From positions 1-22,714 of the forward strand of contig CAZUCI010000056.1 of the NCBI GenBank assembly GCA_964619485.1: a DNA stretch of 22,714 bases, in the 5' to 3' direction. This stretch comes from UBA2882 sp964619485. GTDB lineage: Bacteria > Bacillota > Clostridia > Lachnospirales > Lachnospiraceae. The position numbers were made by a program, and so were the translations under genes. Positions 1-8,177 of the stretch are shown here, one piece after another. Each line of letters starts with the position of its first letter. Position 1 is the stretch's first letter. Below the pieces are notes generated by a model. It was given only the letters and a program-made list of their open reading frames with translations. It was not told where the DNA came from and made no database searches.

Positions 1-43
1 GGTTTTCAAGACCGCCTCGTTATGACCACTTCGATACCTCTCC
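1..43 (-). tRNA. tRNA-Ser (anticodon UGA), 5' part, cut by the window edge
   Basis: Read on the minus strand from 43, the sequence begins with acceptor strand GGAGAGG, then TA, a long serine-type D arm with GAAGTGGTCATAACGA, then an anticodon stem and the loop CTTGAAA, which gives anticodon UGA. The gene runs off the window at position 1, so the variable arm, T arm and 3' end are not seen. It has its own promoter just upstream. The assignment to Ser rests on the anticodon and the characteristic 5' half. Confidence 0.88.
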
Positions 44-84
44 ATGTCGTATCAGGACTGTGTCTCTCAGCCGACGCAAGTGTT

Positions 85-113
85 ATTCTATCAGAGTAAA
101 TTTAAAGTGTCAA
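85..113 (-). promoter_or_regulatory. Sigma-A-type promoter of tRNA-Ser
   Basis: On the minus strand TTGACA (113-108), a 17-bp spacer and TAGAAT (90-85) form a near-consensus housekeeping promoter. Transcription would start near 78, leaving about 35 nt of leader before the tRNA 5' end at 43. It lies just downstream of the ispD stop, so the tRNA need not depend on the upstream operon. Confidence 0.85.
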
Positions 114-140
114 CATCTTTTTTCAAAATTTGTTATTTTT

Positions 141-845
141 TCAAACTTTTTTCAGGAAGGCTTCTGCGACCTGCATATCTTCCGGGGTTGTTAGTTTAAT
201 ATTCTCATAACTTCCCTCTACAAGTTTCACTTTCACATCTGTAAAGTACTCTGCCACCATAGCATCATCTGTAATGATTACTCCGGCAGCCTTCACCTGC
301 TCTTCCTGCAAAATCAATTTTTCATAGGCCTCTTTTATCAATGAAAAGGCAAAGATCTGTGGTGTCTGAATCTGCCACACATTCTTTCGATTCGGAGTAC
401 TAGCCGTAAAGCCTTCCTCGTCACTGATCTTAATGGTATCCTTTACAGGCATTCCAAGAACACATGCCTGGTACTTCTGCACTTCCCCAATTCCGCGCTC
501 TATCATCTCCGGAGTGGTAAAGGGTCTCGCCCCGTCATGTATCAGCACATAGTCGCAATCCTCTGCTGCTCTCAACCCATTGGCAACGGAATGATATCTT
601 TCTTTTCCACCTATTACAATCTTTTTCACCTTGGTGAATCCAAAGGCGTCTACGATTTTTGTCCTGCAATATTCCTCCATGCCTTCTCCGGTTACGAGAA
701 TAATGTCATCGACCATGCTGTTTTGAAAATTCTGCAGGGTATAAAAAAGAACAGGCTTACCATTTAGAAGCAAAAACTGTTTTGCTACATCCTGGCCCAT
801 TCTTTTTCCTTGACCTGCTGCAAGTACAATTGCAGTTGTTTTCAT
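141..845 (-). CDS. ispD: 2-C-methyl-D-erythritol 4-phosphate cytidylyltransferase
   Basis: IspD transfers CMP from CTP to methylerythritol phosphate in the cytoplasmic MEP pathway to isoprenoid precursors. The 234-residue protein has the usual family length. Visible motifs are the N-terminal nucleotide-binding signature AIVLAAGQGKRMG (residues 5-17), VLIHDGARPF near residue 100, PVKDTIK, and TDDAMVAE near residue 190. The ATG is preceded by AAAGGAA at good spacing. It is the last gene of the minus-strand cluster, 55 nt after tsaD, and no clear terminator hairpin follows it before the tRNA promoter. Confidence 0.95.
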   Translation of the reverse strand: MKTTAIVLAAGQGKRMGQDVAKQFLLLNGKPVLFYTLQNFQNSMVDDIILVTGEGMEEYCRTKIVDAFGFTKVKKIVIGGKERYHSVANGLRAAEDCDYVLIHDGARPFTTPEMIERGIGEVQKYQACVLGMPVKDTIKISDEEGFTASTPNRKNVWQIQTPQIFAFSLIKEAYEKLILQEEQVKAAGVIITDDAMVAEYFTDVKVKLVEGSYENIKLTTPEDMQVAEAFLKKV

Positions 846-864
846 TTTAATTCCTTTCGGCTTT

Positions 865-889
865 GGACACGCTTATAAAGCATCTGTCC
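865..889 (-). other. Small intergenic hairpin between tsaD and ispD
   Basis: GGACA and GCTT (865-874) pair with AAGC and TGTCC (878-889), with one unpaired base on one side and three on the other and a 3-nt loop. No T-run follows in either direction, so it does not look like an intrinsic terminator. It could affect mRNA stability or ispD translation; function is not known. Confidence 0.35.
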
Positions 890-900
890 CCTTTGTTCTT

Positions 901-1923
901 TTATCTTTCTCCAAGCTTTAAATTTGGAACCGCATTTAAATCATAGTCACTTCTGGTTCCTTTTATAAACTCATAATATCCTGCCGACGCAATCATGGCA
1001 GCATTATCGGTACATAAAATTGGCGATGGACAATAGAATCCCACCTTCTGATTTTTACATGCCTCTTCAAAGGCCGCTCTTAAATGACTGTTGGAAGCAA
1101 CACCGCCTGCGATAGCAAACTTATGAAAGCCGTAGGCTTTAACGGCCGCGAGGGCATGCTCTACCAAAACATCAACTACCGCTTTCTGGAAGGACGCTGC
1201 AACATCTGCTCTGTTTACAGTCTCACCCTTCATCTCACAGGAATTGATATAATTAAGAACCGCAGACTTTAAGCCACTGAAGCTGAAATCATAAACGCTG
1301 TCCTCCACCTTTGCTCTTGGGAAATGGATTGCATCAGGATTTCCTTCATTGGAAATCTTATCGATTTTGGGTCCACCAGGATAGCCCAGACCAATTGCAC
1401 GCGCTACCTTATCAAAGGCCTCTCCTGCCGCGTCATCCCTCGTGCAGCCAAGTATGTTATATTTTCCATAATCCTCCACTACTACAAGATGAGTGTGCCC
1501 GCCCGATACAACCAGGCACGCAAAAGGAGGCTCCAGCTCTTTATGTTCTATAAAGTTGGCGCTGATATGTCCCTCAATATGATGCACTCCTACCAGAGGC
1601 TTTCCACTGGCAAAGGCCAATGCCTTAGCAAAAGAGACCCCTACCAAAAGTGCTCCTACCAGCCCAGGACCATAGGTAACTGCTATGGCAGTGATATCCT
1701 CCAGTTTTTTGTCGGCCTGCTTTAAAGCCTCTTCAACTACCTGATTTATTTTTTCAATATGCTTTCTGGATGCGATTTCAGGAACCACACCTCCATAAAG
1801 CGTATGAAGATCAATCTGGGAAGAAATCACATTGCTGAGTACTTCCCTTCCATTTTTTACCACCGAGGCCGCTGTTTCATCGCAGGAGCTCTCGATTCCT
1901 AATATGTATATATCCTCTGTCAA
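901..1923 (-). CDS. tsaD: tRNA threonylcarbamoyladenosine transferase subunit TsaD
   Basis: TsaD (Kae1/Qri7/YgjD family) moves the threonylcarbamoyl group from TC-AMP to A37 of ANN-decoding tRNAs, working with TsaB and TsaE in bacteria. The 340-residue protein shows ILGIESSCDET at the N terminus, the metal-binding HIEGH (H115 and H119), VSGGHTHL, DDAAGEAFDKVAR, DFSFSGLKSA, AGGVASNSHLR and LCTDNAAM, all expected of an active family member. Translation appears to start at a TTG: AAGGAAG lies 7 nt upstream, and the conserved N terminus begins within eight residues, leaving no later start. It is separated from tsaB by four genes of the same cluster. Confidence 0.96.
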   Translation of the reverse strand: MTEDIYILGIESSCDETAASVVKNGREVLSNVISSQIDLHTLYGGVVPEIASRKHIEKINQVVEEALKQADKKLEDITAIAVTYGPGLVGALLVGVSFAKALAFASGKPLVGVHHIEGHISANFIEHKELEPPFACLVVSGGHTHLVVVEDYGKYNILGCTRDDAAGEAFDKVARAIGLGYPGGPKIDKISNEGNPDAIHFPRAKVEDSVYDFSFSGLKSAVLNYINSCEMKGETVNRADVAASFQKAVVDVLVEHALAAVKAYGFHKFAIAGGVASNSHLRAAFEEACKNQKVGFYCPSPILCTDNAAMIASAGYYEFIKGTRSDYDLNAVPNLKLGER

Positions 1924-2037
1924 AGCTACACTTCCTTCTAATTCTATTTCAATTTGGATTCAGACTTTTTCTTTTTCTAAAATAAAACTCTATCTCAAAA
2001 ATAAGACTCTTTCTCTAAACCAATGCTTTTTCAAATA

Positions 2038-2658
2038 CTACTCTTCCTCTGACTGCTGCGCTTTGTCTGATTCCTCATTATCATTGGACGTCTCCCATCC
2101 AAAAATCTTGTAATGTCCGTTTTCATCCTTGCGGAGCACAAAGCACAACGTAGACTGGTAGAGCATTGCATCTTGTTTGATGTCATAGACACAGTAAAGT
2201 CTCGCCCAGTCGGAACCATCCTGGGAAAAGTAAAACACATCCACACTGGAAGAAGGCGAATAACTGCTGATTGTGCGGTTATTTGCCTTATATTCATCAA
2301 TATCCATTTGAAGTGCCTTGAGATATTCATCCTCTGTCTGGTTTGCAATAAGCTCATCATCATAGACTTCCCTGGCTTTATCCCCCAGTGCCTTCAGCTC
2401 CTCCTGCGTGTGCTCCTCATTATAAAAGCAGCTGGTAATCTCGCTGAAGTACTTTACAACCTCTCTGGGTGACTTTGGGTAATTGTTCTCCAGATTTCTG
2501 GACAACACGGTCTGTGAGCGTGTCATTGTCTCCACTTCCATTTCCTCTGTCTTATCCGGTGTTGTCCTGTTTGACAGATAGAAATAGTATCCAACGACCA
2601 GCATAACCATGATAAGTAATAGAATAACTCCTTTGGTTCCCTTGAATCGTTTCATCAT
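2038..2658 (-). CDS. Membrane-anchored hypothetical protein (possibly DUF6715 type)
   Basis: A protein of 206 residues. After a short basic N terminus there is one hydrophobic segment (about residues 9-27, rich in L, V and M), then a polar, acidic domain that should lie outside the membrane, ending in a run of E, D and Q. I see no catalytic motif. The second half (FYFSQDGSDWARLYCVYD, then LCFVLRKDENGHYKIFGWE) reads like a small alpha+beta extracytoplasmic domain. It resembles what I remember as the Lachnospiraceae DUF6715 family, which I cannot check here. The start is one of two adjacent ATGs; GAGGAAG sits 8 nt before the first, inside the end of rnz, and the genes are 3 nt apart, suggesting translational coupling. 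Confidence 0.75.
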   Translation of the reverse strand: MMKRFKGTKGVILLLIMVMLVVGYYFYLSNRTTPDKTEEMEVETMTRSQTVLSRNLENNYPKSPREVVKYFSEITSCFYNEEHTQEELKALGDKAREVYDDELIANQTEDEYLKALQMDIDEYKANNRTISSYSPSSSVDVFYFSQDGSDWARLYCVYDIKQDAMLYQSTLCFVLRKDENGHYKIFGWETSNDNEESDKAQQSEEE

Positions 2659-2661
2659 GCT

Positions 2662-3573
2662 TTAATCTTCCTCAAAATCGAGTTCTATGGTTTGTCCATC
2701 TGTTGCCGCTATAGCTCTGGCAAAGACGTTCCTTACGCCCCGCATATATTCCTCCGGTCTGGTCAGGGATGGGCTGTAGTGTGTCAGCCACATTTCTCCT
2801 GGCTGAACCTTTGCTGCAATGGCGGCAGCCTCCATGAAGGTCATATGCTTGTATTCTTTTGCTTTTGCCTGCTTGTCGGGCTCTCCGTACATCCCCTCCA
2901 AAATCAGCAGGTCCGATTCCTCTGCATGTGCCACAATGGAATCTGTTGGTCTGGTATCCGTGGAATAGGTAACCTTAATTCCCCGTCTTGCCTCCCCCAT
3001 CACCATTTGTGGTGTATAGGTTTTGCCATCCTCCTCCACTGTTTCTCCATGCTGAAGTCTGTTCCAGCACTTCACCGGAATCTGATTTCTTTTCGCCTCT
3101 TCCACATTGAATTTTCCAATTCGTTCAACCACAACACTGTATCCATAACAAATCACATTATGATTTACGCGAAAAGCATCAATATGAAAGCCCTCAAACT
3201 GAAACGTTTCCTCTGTCTCCGTAATTTCCCTGCAAATAACCTCAAAGGGAAGCTCCGGCGCGATAACGCGCATGGCAGAAACCACTCTACTTAGCCCTTT
3301 GGGGCCGATTAACAAAAGCGGTTCTTTTCTCTCTGCATTCCCCATGGTCAAAAGCATTCCCGGCAGACCACTGATATGGTCGGCGTGAAAATGAGTAAAA
3401 CAGATGATGTCAATGGGCTTTGGGCTCCAGCCCTTCTCCTTCATGGCAATCTGTGTTCCCTCCCCACAATCTATCAGTATGCTCTTTCCATTGTAGCGGG
3501 CCATCATGGATGTCAGCCAGCGATATGGCAATGGCATCATTCCTCCGGTTCCTAACAGACATATATCTAACAT
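2662..3573 (-). CDS. rnz: Ribonuclease Z (tRNA 3' endonuclease)
   Basis: A metallo-beta-lactamase fold nuclease of the short RNase Z type (303 residues, the normal length), which trims tRNA precursors that lack an encoded CCA. The zinc motif HFHADH is at residues 61-66, followed by ISGLPG. Other family features are GTGG near the N terminus, IDCGEGTQ at 34-41, the later metal ligand in YSTDTRPTDS, LILEGMY, and the HIS motif LTHYSP. The second residue pair is HADH rather than the commoner HGDH. It is 3 nt after the zinc-ribbon gene and 3 nt before the anchored hypothetical, so it is firmly in the operon. Confidence 0.92.
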   Translation of the reverse strand: MLDICLLGTGGMMPLPYRWLTSMMARYNGKSILIDCGEGTQIAMKEKGWSPKPIDIICFTHFHADHISGLPGMLLTMGNAERKEPLLLIGPKGLSRVVSAMRVIAPELPFEVICREITETEETFQFEGFHIDAFRVNHNVICYGYSVVVERIGKFNVEEAKRNQIPVKCWNRLQHGETVEEDGKTYTPQMVMGEARRGIKVTYSTDTRPTDSIVAHAEESDLLILEGMYGEPDKQAKAKEYKHMTFMEAAAIAAKVQPGEMWLTHYSPSLTRPEEYMRGVRNVFARAIAATDGQTIELDFEED

Positions 3574-3576
3574 AAA

Positions 3577-3816
3577 TTATAAAAGCTCCGTTTCTTCCTT
3601 TTCTGTGACAGGAACCTTAAAGCTCCCTATCCACTGGTCGTAGCAGTCCTCACAAAGCTCAAAAGACTGTGTCGTCCTGTCTTTTCTGGAAAAATAGCCA
3701 AAGTTCTGCTTTCCAAAAAAGCAGCCCTCCGCCAGCTCTCCATTTTCTATCAAAAGCTTCTTACCACACCTGTTGCATTGAATTTCCAAAAATTTTCCAT
3801 TTTGTTTTTTCTGCAT
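3577..3816 (-). CDS. Small zinc-ribbon-like hypothetical protein
   Basis: I chose the ATG at 3816 (79 residues) because AGGAAAGG lies about 10 nt upstream; an ATG eight codons earlier (3840) has no ribosome binding site. Two CxxC pairs, C14/C17 and C55/C58, separated by 37 residues, suggest one structural zinc site, with an extra Cys at 32 between them. There is no membrane segment or signal peptide, so it is probably cytoplasmic. The gene lies between rimI and rnz in a tRNA-maturation cluster, but the sequence does not reveal its role. Confidence 0.72.
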   Translation of the reverse strand: MQKKQNGKFLEIQCNRCGKKLLIENGELAEGCFFGKQNFGYFSRKDRTTQSFELCEDCYDQWIGSFKVPVTEKEETELL

Positions 3817-3891
3817 ATCCTCACGTCCTTTCCTTATCATTATATAAGAACATGTGAAGCTATTCCTAGCGGTAATTGTTGTAAACTCTGT

Positions 3892-4338
3892 CTATCTCTT
3901 CCACATAATTATGGCATCCTCCGCAGGCTTTTCATAAAACCCCGGTCTGATTCCCTCAGATACAAAGCCTTTGGATTCATAAAGTGCGATTGCCGCCTGG
4001 TTGCTCTTTCGAACCTCCAGTGTCACACTTTTAACATTTTTCTTTTCCAGCTCCTCAAACATTCTTTCAAGCAGCATGGACGCAATCTGATTTCTTCTAA
4101 ATTCTTCCCTGACTGCCACCTGATTAATAACAGCTTCTTCAAAAATACAATACAGCCCTACATACCCTGCCACGACGCCTTCCCTTTTTGCCACTAGATA
4201 AAGCGCGTTGGGATTTTTCAGCGTGTCGCGAAACGAGGCTTCTGACCAGGGGACTGAAAAGCACTGCTTCTCAATCTGTGCTACTGCCGGAATATCCTCC
4301 ATTTGGAGAAAGGAAATACGTATTTCATCATTTGGCAT
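3892..4338 (-). CDS. rimI: Ribosomal-protein-S18-alanine N-acetyltransferase (RimI-like GNAT)
   Basis: A GNAT-fold acetyltransferase of 148 residues. The acetyl-CoA loop is present as RRNQIASMLL (motif A, a Q/R-x-x-G/N-x-A variant with N where RimI often has G), preceded by INQVAVREEFR and followed by LEVRKSNQAAIALYESKGF, typical of RimI. In bacteria rimI commonly sits beside tsaB, as here. The ATG at 4338 is preferred because GGAG lies 7 nt upstream; a GTG two codons earlier (4344) is the alternative. The start overlaps the end of tsaB by 11 nt, implying coupled translation. The substrate is inferred from family and context. Confidence 0.9.
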   Translation of the reverse strand: MPNDEIRISFLQMEDIPAVAQIEKQCFSVPWSEASFRDTLKNPNALYLVAKREGVVAGYVGLYCIFEEAVINQVAVREEFRRNQIASMLLERMFEELEKKNVKSVTLEVRKSNQAAIALYESKGFVSEGIRPGFYEKPAEDAIIMWKR

Positions 4339-5062
4339 TTTCACGCTCCATGCGTTCTCTTTCCGCCTGGGAAAGTCTGAGGTACTCTGGTTTATGCTCC
4401 ACTGCGCTGACCATTTTACCGGCTTTGAAATACTCTGCGCCTAAAACAGCCACTGCACCTGCTCTCTGTCTGTTACAGTTAGCCGGAGCAAACAGATAAG
4501 GTACCTTCATCTGCTCTTTAATTGTCTGCTCATAAGCAGGAACTCCATCACCCAAAAAGACAACCTTTTTACCCATTTCATTCAACTGTTCTATTACTTT
4601 GGATATTTCATCTACATACTGCTCTTTGACTACGGTCATGGAAAGCTGCTTCTGACTCTCGGCTGTTTCTTTTTCCTCAAACGTATAAAAGCCTGTATAG
4701 ACCTGATTTCTTCTGGCATCCATAATCGGACAGATGATTCCATCAAATCCAAACATATTGTAAGCCATTCCATCTATGGTAGGCACTTCAATAATCGGTT
4801 TATCTATGGCCATGGCCAGACCCTTTACTGTAGCGGAACCAATTCGAAGTCCTGTAAAAGACCCCGGTCCTGCTGCCACAGCAATCGCATCTACACTGGA
4901 CAAATCCAGCTCTATCATCTTCTGTAGCTCTGCAAGCATTGGCACCAGTGTCTGTGAATGTGTCTTTTTATAATCTACTGTATATTCTGCAAGAATTCTT
5001 TCATCTTCTAAGACGGCAATCCCTGCAACCATACCTGAACTGTCAATTGCTAAAAGTTTCAT
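4328..5062 (-). CDS. tsaB: tRNA threonylcarbamoyladenosine biosynthesis protein TsaB
   Basis: TsaB is a catalytically inactive relative of TsaD that dimerises with it to form the platform for t6A synthesis. The start at 5062 gives 244 residues beginning MKLLAIDSSG, the usual TsaB N terminus. The frame is open up to a TTG at 5113 and has an ATG at 5074, but neither adds conserved sequence and ribosome binding sites are weak for all three. Family motifs are KTHSQTLVP, AVAAGPGSFTGLRIG and AKGLA-like VKGLAMA. It follows tsaE closely and overlaps rimI. Confidence 0.92.
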   Translation of the reverse strand: MKLLAIDSSGMVAGIAVLEDERILAEYTVDYKKTHSQTLVPMLAELQKMIELDLSSVDAIAVAAGPGSFTGLRIGSATVKGLAMAIDKPIIEVPTIDGMAYNMFGFDGIICPIMDARRNQVYTGFYTFEEKETAESQKQLSMTVVKEQYVDEISKVIEQLNEMGKKVVFLGDGVPAYEQTIKEQMKVPYLFAPANCNRQRAGAVAVLGAEYFKAGKMVSAVEHKPEYLRLSQAERERMERENAK

Positions 5063-5093
5063 TGTAACGACCATTCTTTCTTTTTTGCATAAT

Positions 5094-5546
5094 TTATTGC
5101 ATTTTCTGTTCAATCACGATTTTTCTATAATCAAAGCCTTTGGTTAAATCCTTCTCGATAGTAACCCACTTCGTCTGCTCCGGCATCAGCTCATCAATAA
5201 GATTCGCCCATTCCACCAGACACATTCCCTGTCCGAAAAAATAATCCTCATAACCTATTTCATCCATTTCTTCCGGGTCACCAATACGGTATACATCAAA
5301 ATGATAGAAAGGCATTCTGCCGCTCTCATAGACCTGGACAATGGTAAAGGTTGGGCTGTTGACCTGCTCCTTTACTTCCAATCCGGCTGCAACACCCTTG
5401 GTAAAAACGGTTTTCCCCACACCAAGGTCCCCAAGCAATGCGTAAATTTCGCCCGGTTTTGCCTGCTGTCCCAATTGAAATCCCAGTTCAAAGGTTTCCT
5501 TTTCACTATTTGTTTCTATTGTTTTCGTCGTGTTCTCTAAATTCAT
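5094..5546 (-). CDS. tsaE: tRNA threonylcarbamoyladenosine biosynthesis ATPase TsaE
   Basis: TsaE is the small P-loop ATPase that drives turnover of the TsaBD complex. The 150-residue protein has Walker A GDLGVGKT (residues 39-46), SPTF in switch I, the HFDVYRI motif with the following EEMDEIGYEDYF, and LVEWANLI near the C terminus, all diagnostic. The length is normal. It is the first t6A gene of the cluster, 60 nt after the YcxB-like gene, with tsaB immediately downstream. Confidence 0.95.
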   Translation of the reverse strand: MNLENTTKTIETNSEKETFELGFQLGQQAKPGEIYALLGDLGVGKTVFTKGVAAGLEVKEQVNSPTFTIVQVYESGRMPFYHFDVYRIGDPEEMDEIGYEDYFFGQGMCLVEWANLIDELMPEQTKWVTIEKDLTKGFDYRKIVIEQKMQ

Positions 5547-5606
5547 CTTTTATCTAAATCCGCTTTGCTATCCATGTTTATTTGCTTATTTTCCTGTCAA
5601 TCCGGT

Positions 5607-6149
5607 TTACTGTTTAATCTTAACTTTCTTTGGCTCCATGTGTGCACTGATTACCTGAATAAGTGCAGTTCTTTTTTCCCCCAAATCCTTGTTTGGAAAA
5701 ATGGATGCTTTATTTTTACCTGTATATAAAATGATGCTCTTTCCGGAATTGATGGCCTTAAACATTTCATCCCAGCCCTGCATCTGTCTGATTTCACCCT
5801 GTGAAACCTCCACGCCGTTTTCAAAAAAAGCATAATGCAGCGGCTTCTTAAATGCCTCACTCATTGCCTGCCTCTTGGCTGTCAGGTACAGACTCCATGG
5901 AAGATACAAAATCACAACAATTCCACAGATAAGATATATCACTCCTGCTCCTTTTGCAAAAAACATAATCAATATAACCCCAATGATAGTTCCGATTAAT
6001 CCCATAGGTGTTGAGTAGGTATGTTTCAAAAGATAATCATATAACGCTCCGCTGGTCATCTGAACATCGGTTTCAAACAACGCCTCACCAACAGGCTGCA
6101 TGCCAACTGCCGTTTCATTTTGTTCATTTTCAATCTGCTTTTCTTCCAT
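5607..6149 (-). CDS. YcxB-like membrane protein
   Basis: The start at 6149 (180 residues) is preferred over an in-frame start 15 codons upstream, because AAGGG lies 8 nt before it. After a polar N terminus two membrane segments follow (about residues 49-65 and 67-85, from GLIGTIIGVILIMFF to VVILYLPWSLYL). The soluble C-terminal part has the YcxB-like pattern: FFENGVEVSQGE, a Trp in QGWDEMFKA, then IILYTGKNKASIFPNKDL. Function of the family is unknown. It is the promoter-proximal gene of the tsaE-ispD cluster. Confidence 0.78.
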   Translation of the reverse strand: MEEKQIENEQNETAVGMQPVGEALFETDVQMTSGALYDYLLKHTYSTPMGLIGTIIGVILIMFFAKGAGVIYLICGIVVILYLPWSLYLTAKRQAMSEAFKKPLHYAFFENGVEVSQGEIRQMQGWDEMFKAINSGKSIILYTGKNKASIFPNKDLGEKRTALIQVISAHMEPKKVKIKQ

Positions 6150-6202
6150 ATATACTGCCCTTCCCTGCGGTTGTCTCTGGTTGGACACAATCACACATCA
6201 TT

Positions 6203-6230
6203 ATTATACTTGATTTTGAGGAAATCGCAA
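6203..6230 (-). promoter_or_regulatory. Probable promoter of the tsaE-ispD operon
   Basis: Minus-strand TTGCGA (6230-6225), a 16-bp spacer and a perfect TATAAT (6208-6203) lie about 50 nt upstream of the YcxB-like start. All genes from here to ispD share the strand and have short gaps or overlaps, so this is the best candidate for the operon promoter. Confidence 0.7.
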
Positions 6231-6267
6231 GAAAAATGCTCGTATTCAGAAATCTTTAAGAAATAAG

Positions 6268-6310
6268 ACAAAAACCGGGGAAGCTTCATTGATATGAAAT
6301 CCTCCCCGGT
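6268..6310 (-). terminator. Intrinsic terminator after the DUF4214 gene
   Basis: On the minus strand ACCGGGG (6310-6304) pairs with CCCCGGT (6280-6274), followed directly by a T-run (TTTTTGT). It is downstream of the DUF4214 stop and upstream of the tsaE operon promoter, so it insulates the two units. Confidence 0.85.
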
Positions 6311-6369
6311 TCCTATTATGATTCTACCGTTTTGTCACGGTTATTATTGATTTGTCCTCGATTCTGACT

Positions 6370-7854
6370 CTACAGACCATAGCTTTGTTTCAGTTCAGTA
6401 AATTCTCTGGAATTTAAAAAGCCTGCCAGTACCTCATCTCGACTCATGCCCTCTTTCAGAGATTTCATCCAGTAGTCATACCCATCCTGGTCATATTCTC
6501 TGTCAAAGAAGGTATGGTAAAGTGTCTTCACATAATCGCTGTCATTTAACTTCATGTTTGCAAATTCCTTTGAGTGGAAGAAACCAACAGAAGCTACCCA
6601 GTTAATATCATGTTTCTTGGAGAGAACCTCTTCGCACCAGTAATTGATGCCGTCCTCATCATAGGCTCTTCCAAGGATGTTCTGATACAGTCTGCCCACA
6701 AAGGTGGAAAGACCATAGTTCTGATCTCTTGCATCGCTCAGTGTAATGGTTCCTCTGGTAATGCTGTAGGTATCACATACACCCTGAAACTCTGCGGAAT
6801 CTGTAAAGCCCTTTAAAACTCCGGTTCGTCCCATTCCGTCGGAAAGGCCTTTGAGCCAGAATGTCTTTCCGCCTTCATCAGAAGCACGGTTCATCATGAC
6901 AAGATACAGCATTTCCACATAATCCTCATCGCTGATTCCACGGTTCTTAAATTCATCGCTGGCAAAGAAACCGTAGGCTGCCTCTGCACCGGTAAGCTTC
7001 CCTTCCTTCAAGCTGGTCATCCAGTCATTTAAACCACTTTCGTCCGGCTCACGGTCTAAACATTTGCGGTAAAGTCTGGTCACAAAGGCTTCTACCGGAT
7101 CAGAAGGTTCACGTGCTGGTGCCGGGTCCGGCGTTGGCGTTGGATCCTGTCCTGGTGCTGGATCTGGTGCTGGTGCAGGTATTTCTTTCCATTTCGCATA
7201 TAAGGTCATATTTTGATTTACCCCTGCATTAAAATCATAGGCTGTTCCATAGGCTGCATCACGATACCAGCCATCGAATGTATAGCCCTCACGGGTTGGG
7301 TCCGCCGGCTTAGTTACCTTGCCATCCGGCAAAATTTTCTGAGTGTCAATCGCTGTAGCTGTTCTGGTGGAAAAAGAGACGGTATATGCATAGACGAATT
7401 TAATTTCATTGCCTCTATACTCTTCGCCGTCCTGTTTTGCGATGCCATAATACACAAAGGAGTTGTCAAAAAATCTCTTCACTGTTCCCCCGGCTGGCGT
7501 GGCAATTGTAGTGTGCTCACGCAATGTAAGGGAACCATTGGGCGATGCACTTCCATCGAGACTCTGAACAACACCACAGCCAAAACCGATACCACTTGTA
7601 TTTGCAAAGCGCACATACTGAGACGGGTCTTCTAATGAAATTGACAAATTTTTAAACTTAGCATCATAGTTAGTATTCGTAAATTCAACCTTACTGTTCA
7701 CAATTTCATACTCGTTGTCTCCACTATAAAGATAGTTGCCATCTAATGCAATCTGATTCAGCATTACTTTATGCTGCTGTATTGTTCGCAGGCAACTATT
7801 ATATGAACTGCTCCCATCTGTATTGCTCCTCAGTCGATAGGAACCTCCATCCAA
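6370..7854 (-). CDS. Surface protein C-terminal part: InlB-type repeat and four DUF4214-like repeats
   Basis: The open frame encodes 494 residues, but the ATG at 7854 is probably not the true start: coding continues upstream in another frame (see the fragment at 7883). In order: a beta-rich region (1-170), an InlB B-repeat (about 175-225, ending GYTFDGWYRD and MTLYAKWK), a Pro/Ala/Asp linker (about 228-255), then four copies of a helical unit of about 50 residues. Each unit contains a pattern like FVxxLYxxxLxRxxDxxGxxYW and ends in FxxSxEF, as in DUF4214 proteins. Such modules occur in exported or surface adhesion-type proteins; no sorting motif is visible. A terminator follows. Confidence 0.85.
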   Translation of the reverse strand: MDGGSYRLRSNTDGSSSYNSCLRTIQQHKVMLNQIALDGNYLYSGDNEYEIVNSKVEFTNTNYDAKFKNLSISLEDPSQYVRFANTSGIGFGCGVVQSLDGSASPNGSLTLREHTTIATPAGGTVKRFFDNSFVYYGIAKQDGEEYRGNEIKFVYAYTVSFSTRTATAIDTQKILPDGKVTKPADPTREGYTFDGWYRDAAYGTAYDFNAGVNQNMTLYAKWKEIPAPAPDPAPGQDPTPTPDPAPAREPSDPVEAFVTRLYRKCLDREPDESGLNDWMTSLKEGKLTGAEAAYGFFASDEFKNRGISDEDYVEMLYLVMMNRASDEGGKTFWLKGLSDGMGRTGVLKGFTDSAEFQGVCDTYSITRGTITLSDARDQNYGLSTFVGRLYQNILGRAYDEDGINYWCEEVLSKKHDINWVASVGFFHSKEFANMKLNDSDYVKTLYHTFFDREYDQDGYDYWMKSLKEGMSRDEVLAGFLNSREFTELKQSYGL

Positions 7855-7882
7855 CGTAATGTCACCATCCGCATAAATACAA

Positions 7883-8177
7883 TCAGCAATTAGATGTAAT
7901 ACTTAATTGGGCGTCCGATGTTGCCCCTCGCACTGTAAGGTTTCCCGTCACCTGTATTCCCATTGAATAACGAGTATCTGATACTGTAATGGTATTATTG
8001 TCTGAAAACACAATGCTCAAATCTCCATCTGCATAAATACCTGCACAAATTTCTTTCCCCGACTCATCATCATTATACGTATTAACAATGTAAGAATTAA
8101 CTAAATAGAGCGTATTACTCGCTCTATCGTAGCAGGAATATCCGTTAGTCACATTTACTCCATCGAAATAAACTACA
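7883..8177 (-). pseudogene. Upstream fragment of the same surface protein, frameshifted and cut by the gap
   Basis: From the edge of the N run the minus frame reads VVYFDGVNVTNGYSC onward, with beta-solenoid-like repeats containing GIYADGDLSI and NLTVRGATSDAQLSI, and stops at TGA 7883. Moving one base forward near 7890 restores the frame into CIYADGDITLDGGSYRL, a further copy of the same IYADGD repeat that joins the next gene. So this is one gene split by a single-base indel, either a real mutation or an assembly error beside the gap. The apparent ATG at 8296, beyond the gap, lies inside a terminator hairpin and is not a real start. Confidence 0.75.

Noticed and set aside
3830..3891. Possible internal promoter (TATAAT) before the zinc-ribbon gene
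   Set aside because: The -10 is good but no -35 is visible at proper spacing; left as unproven.
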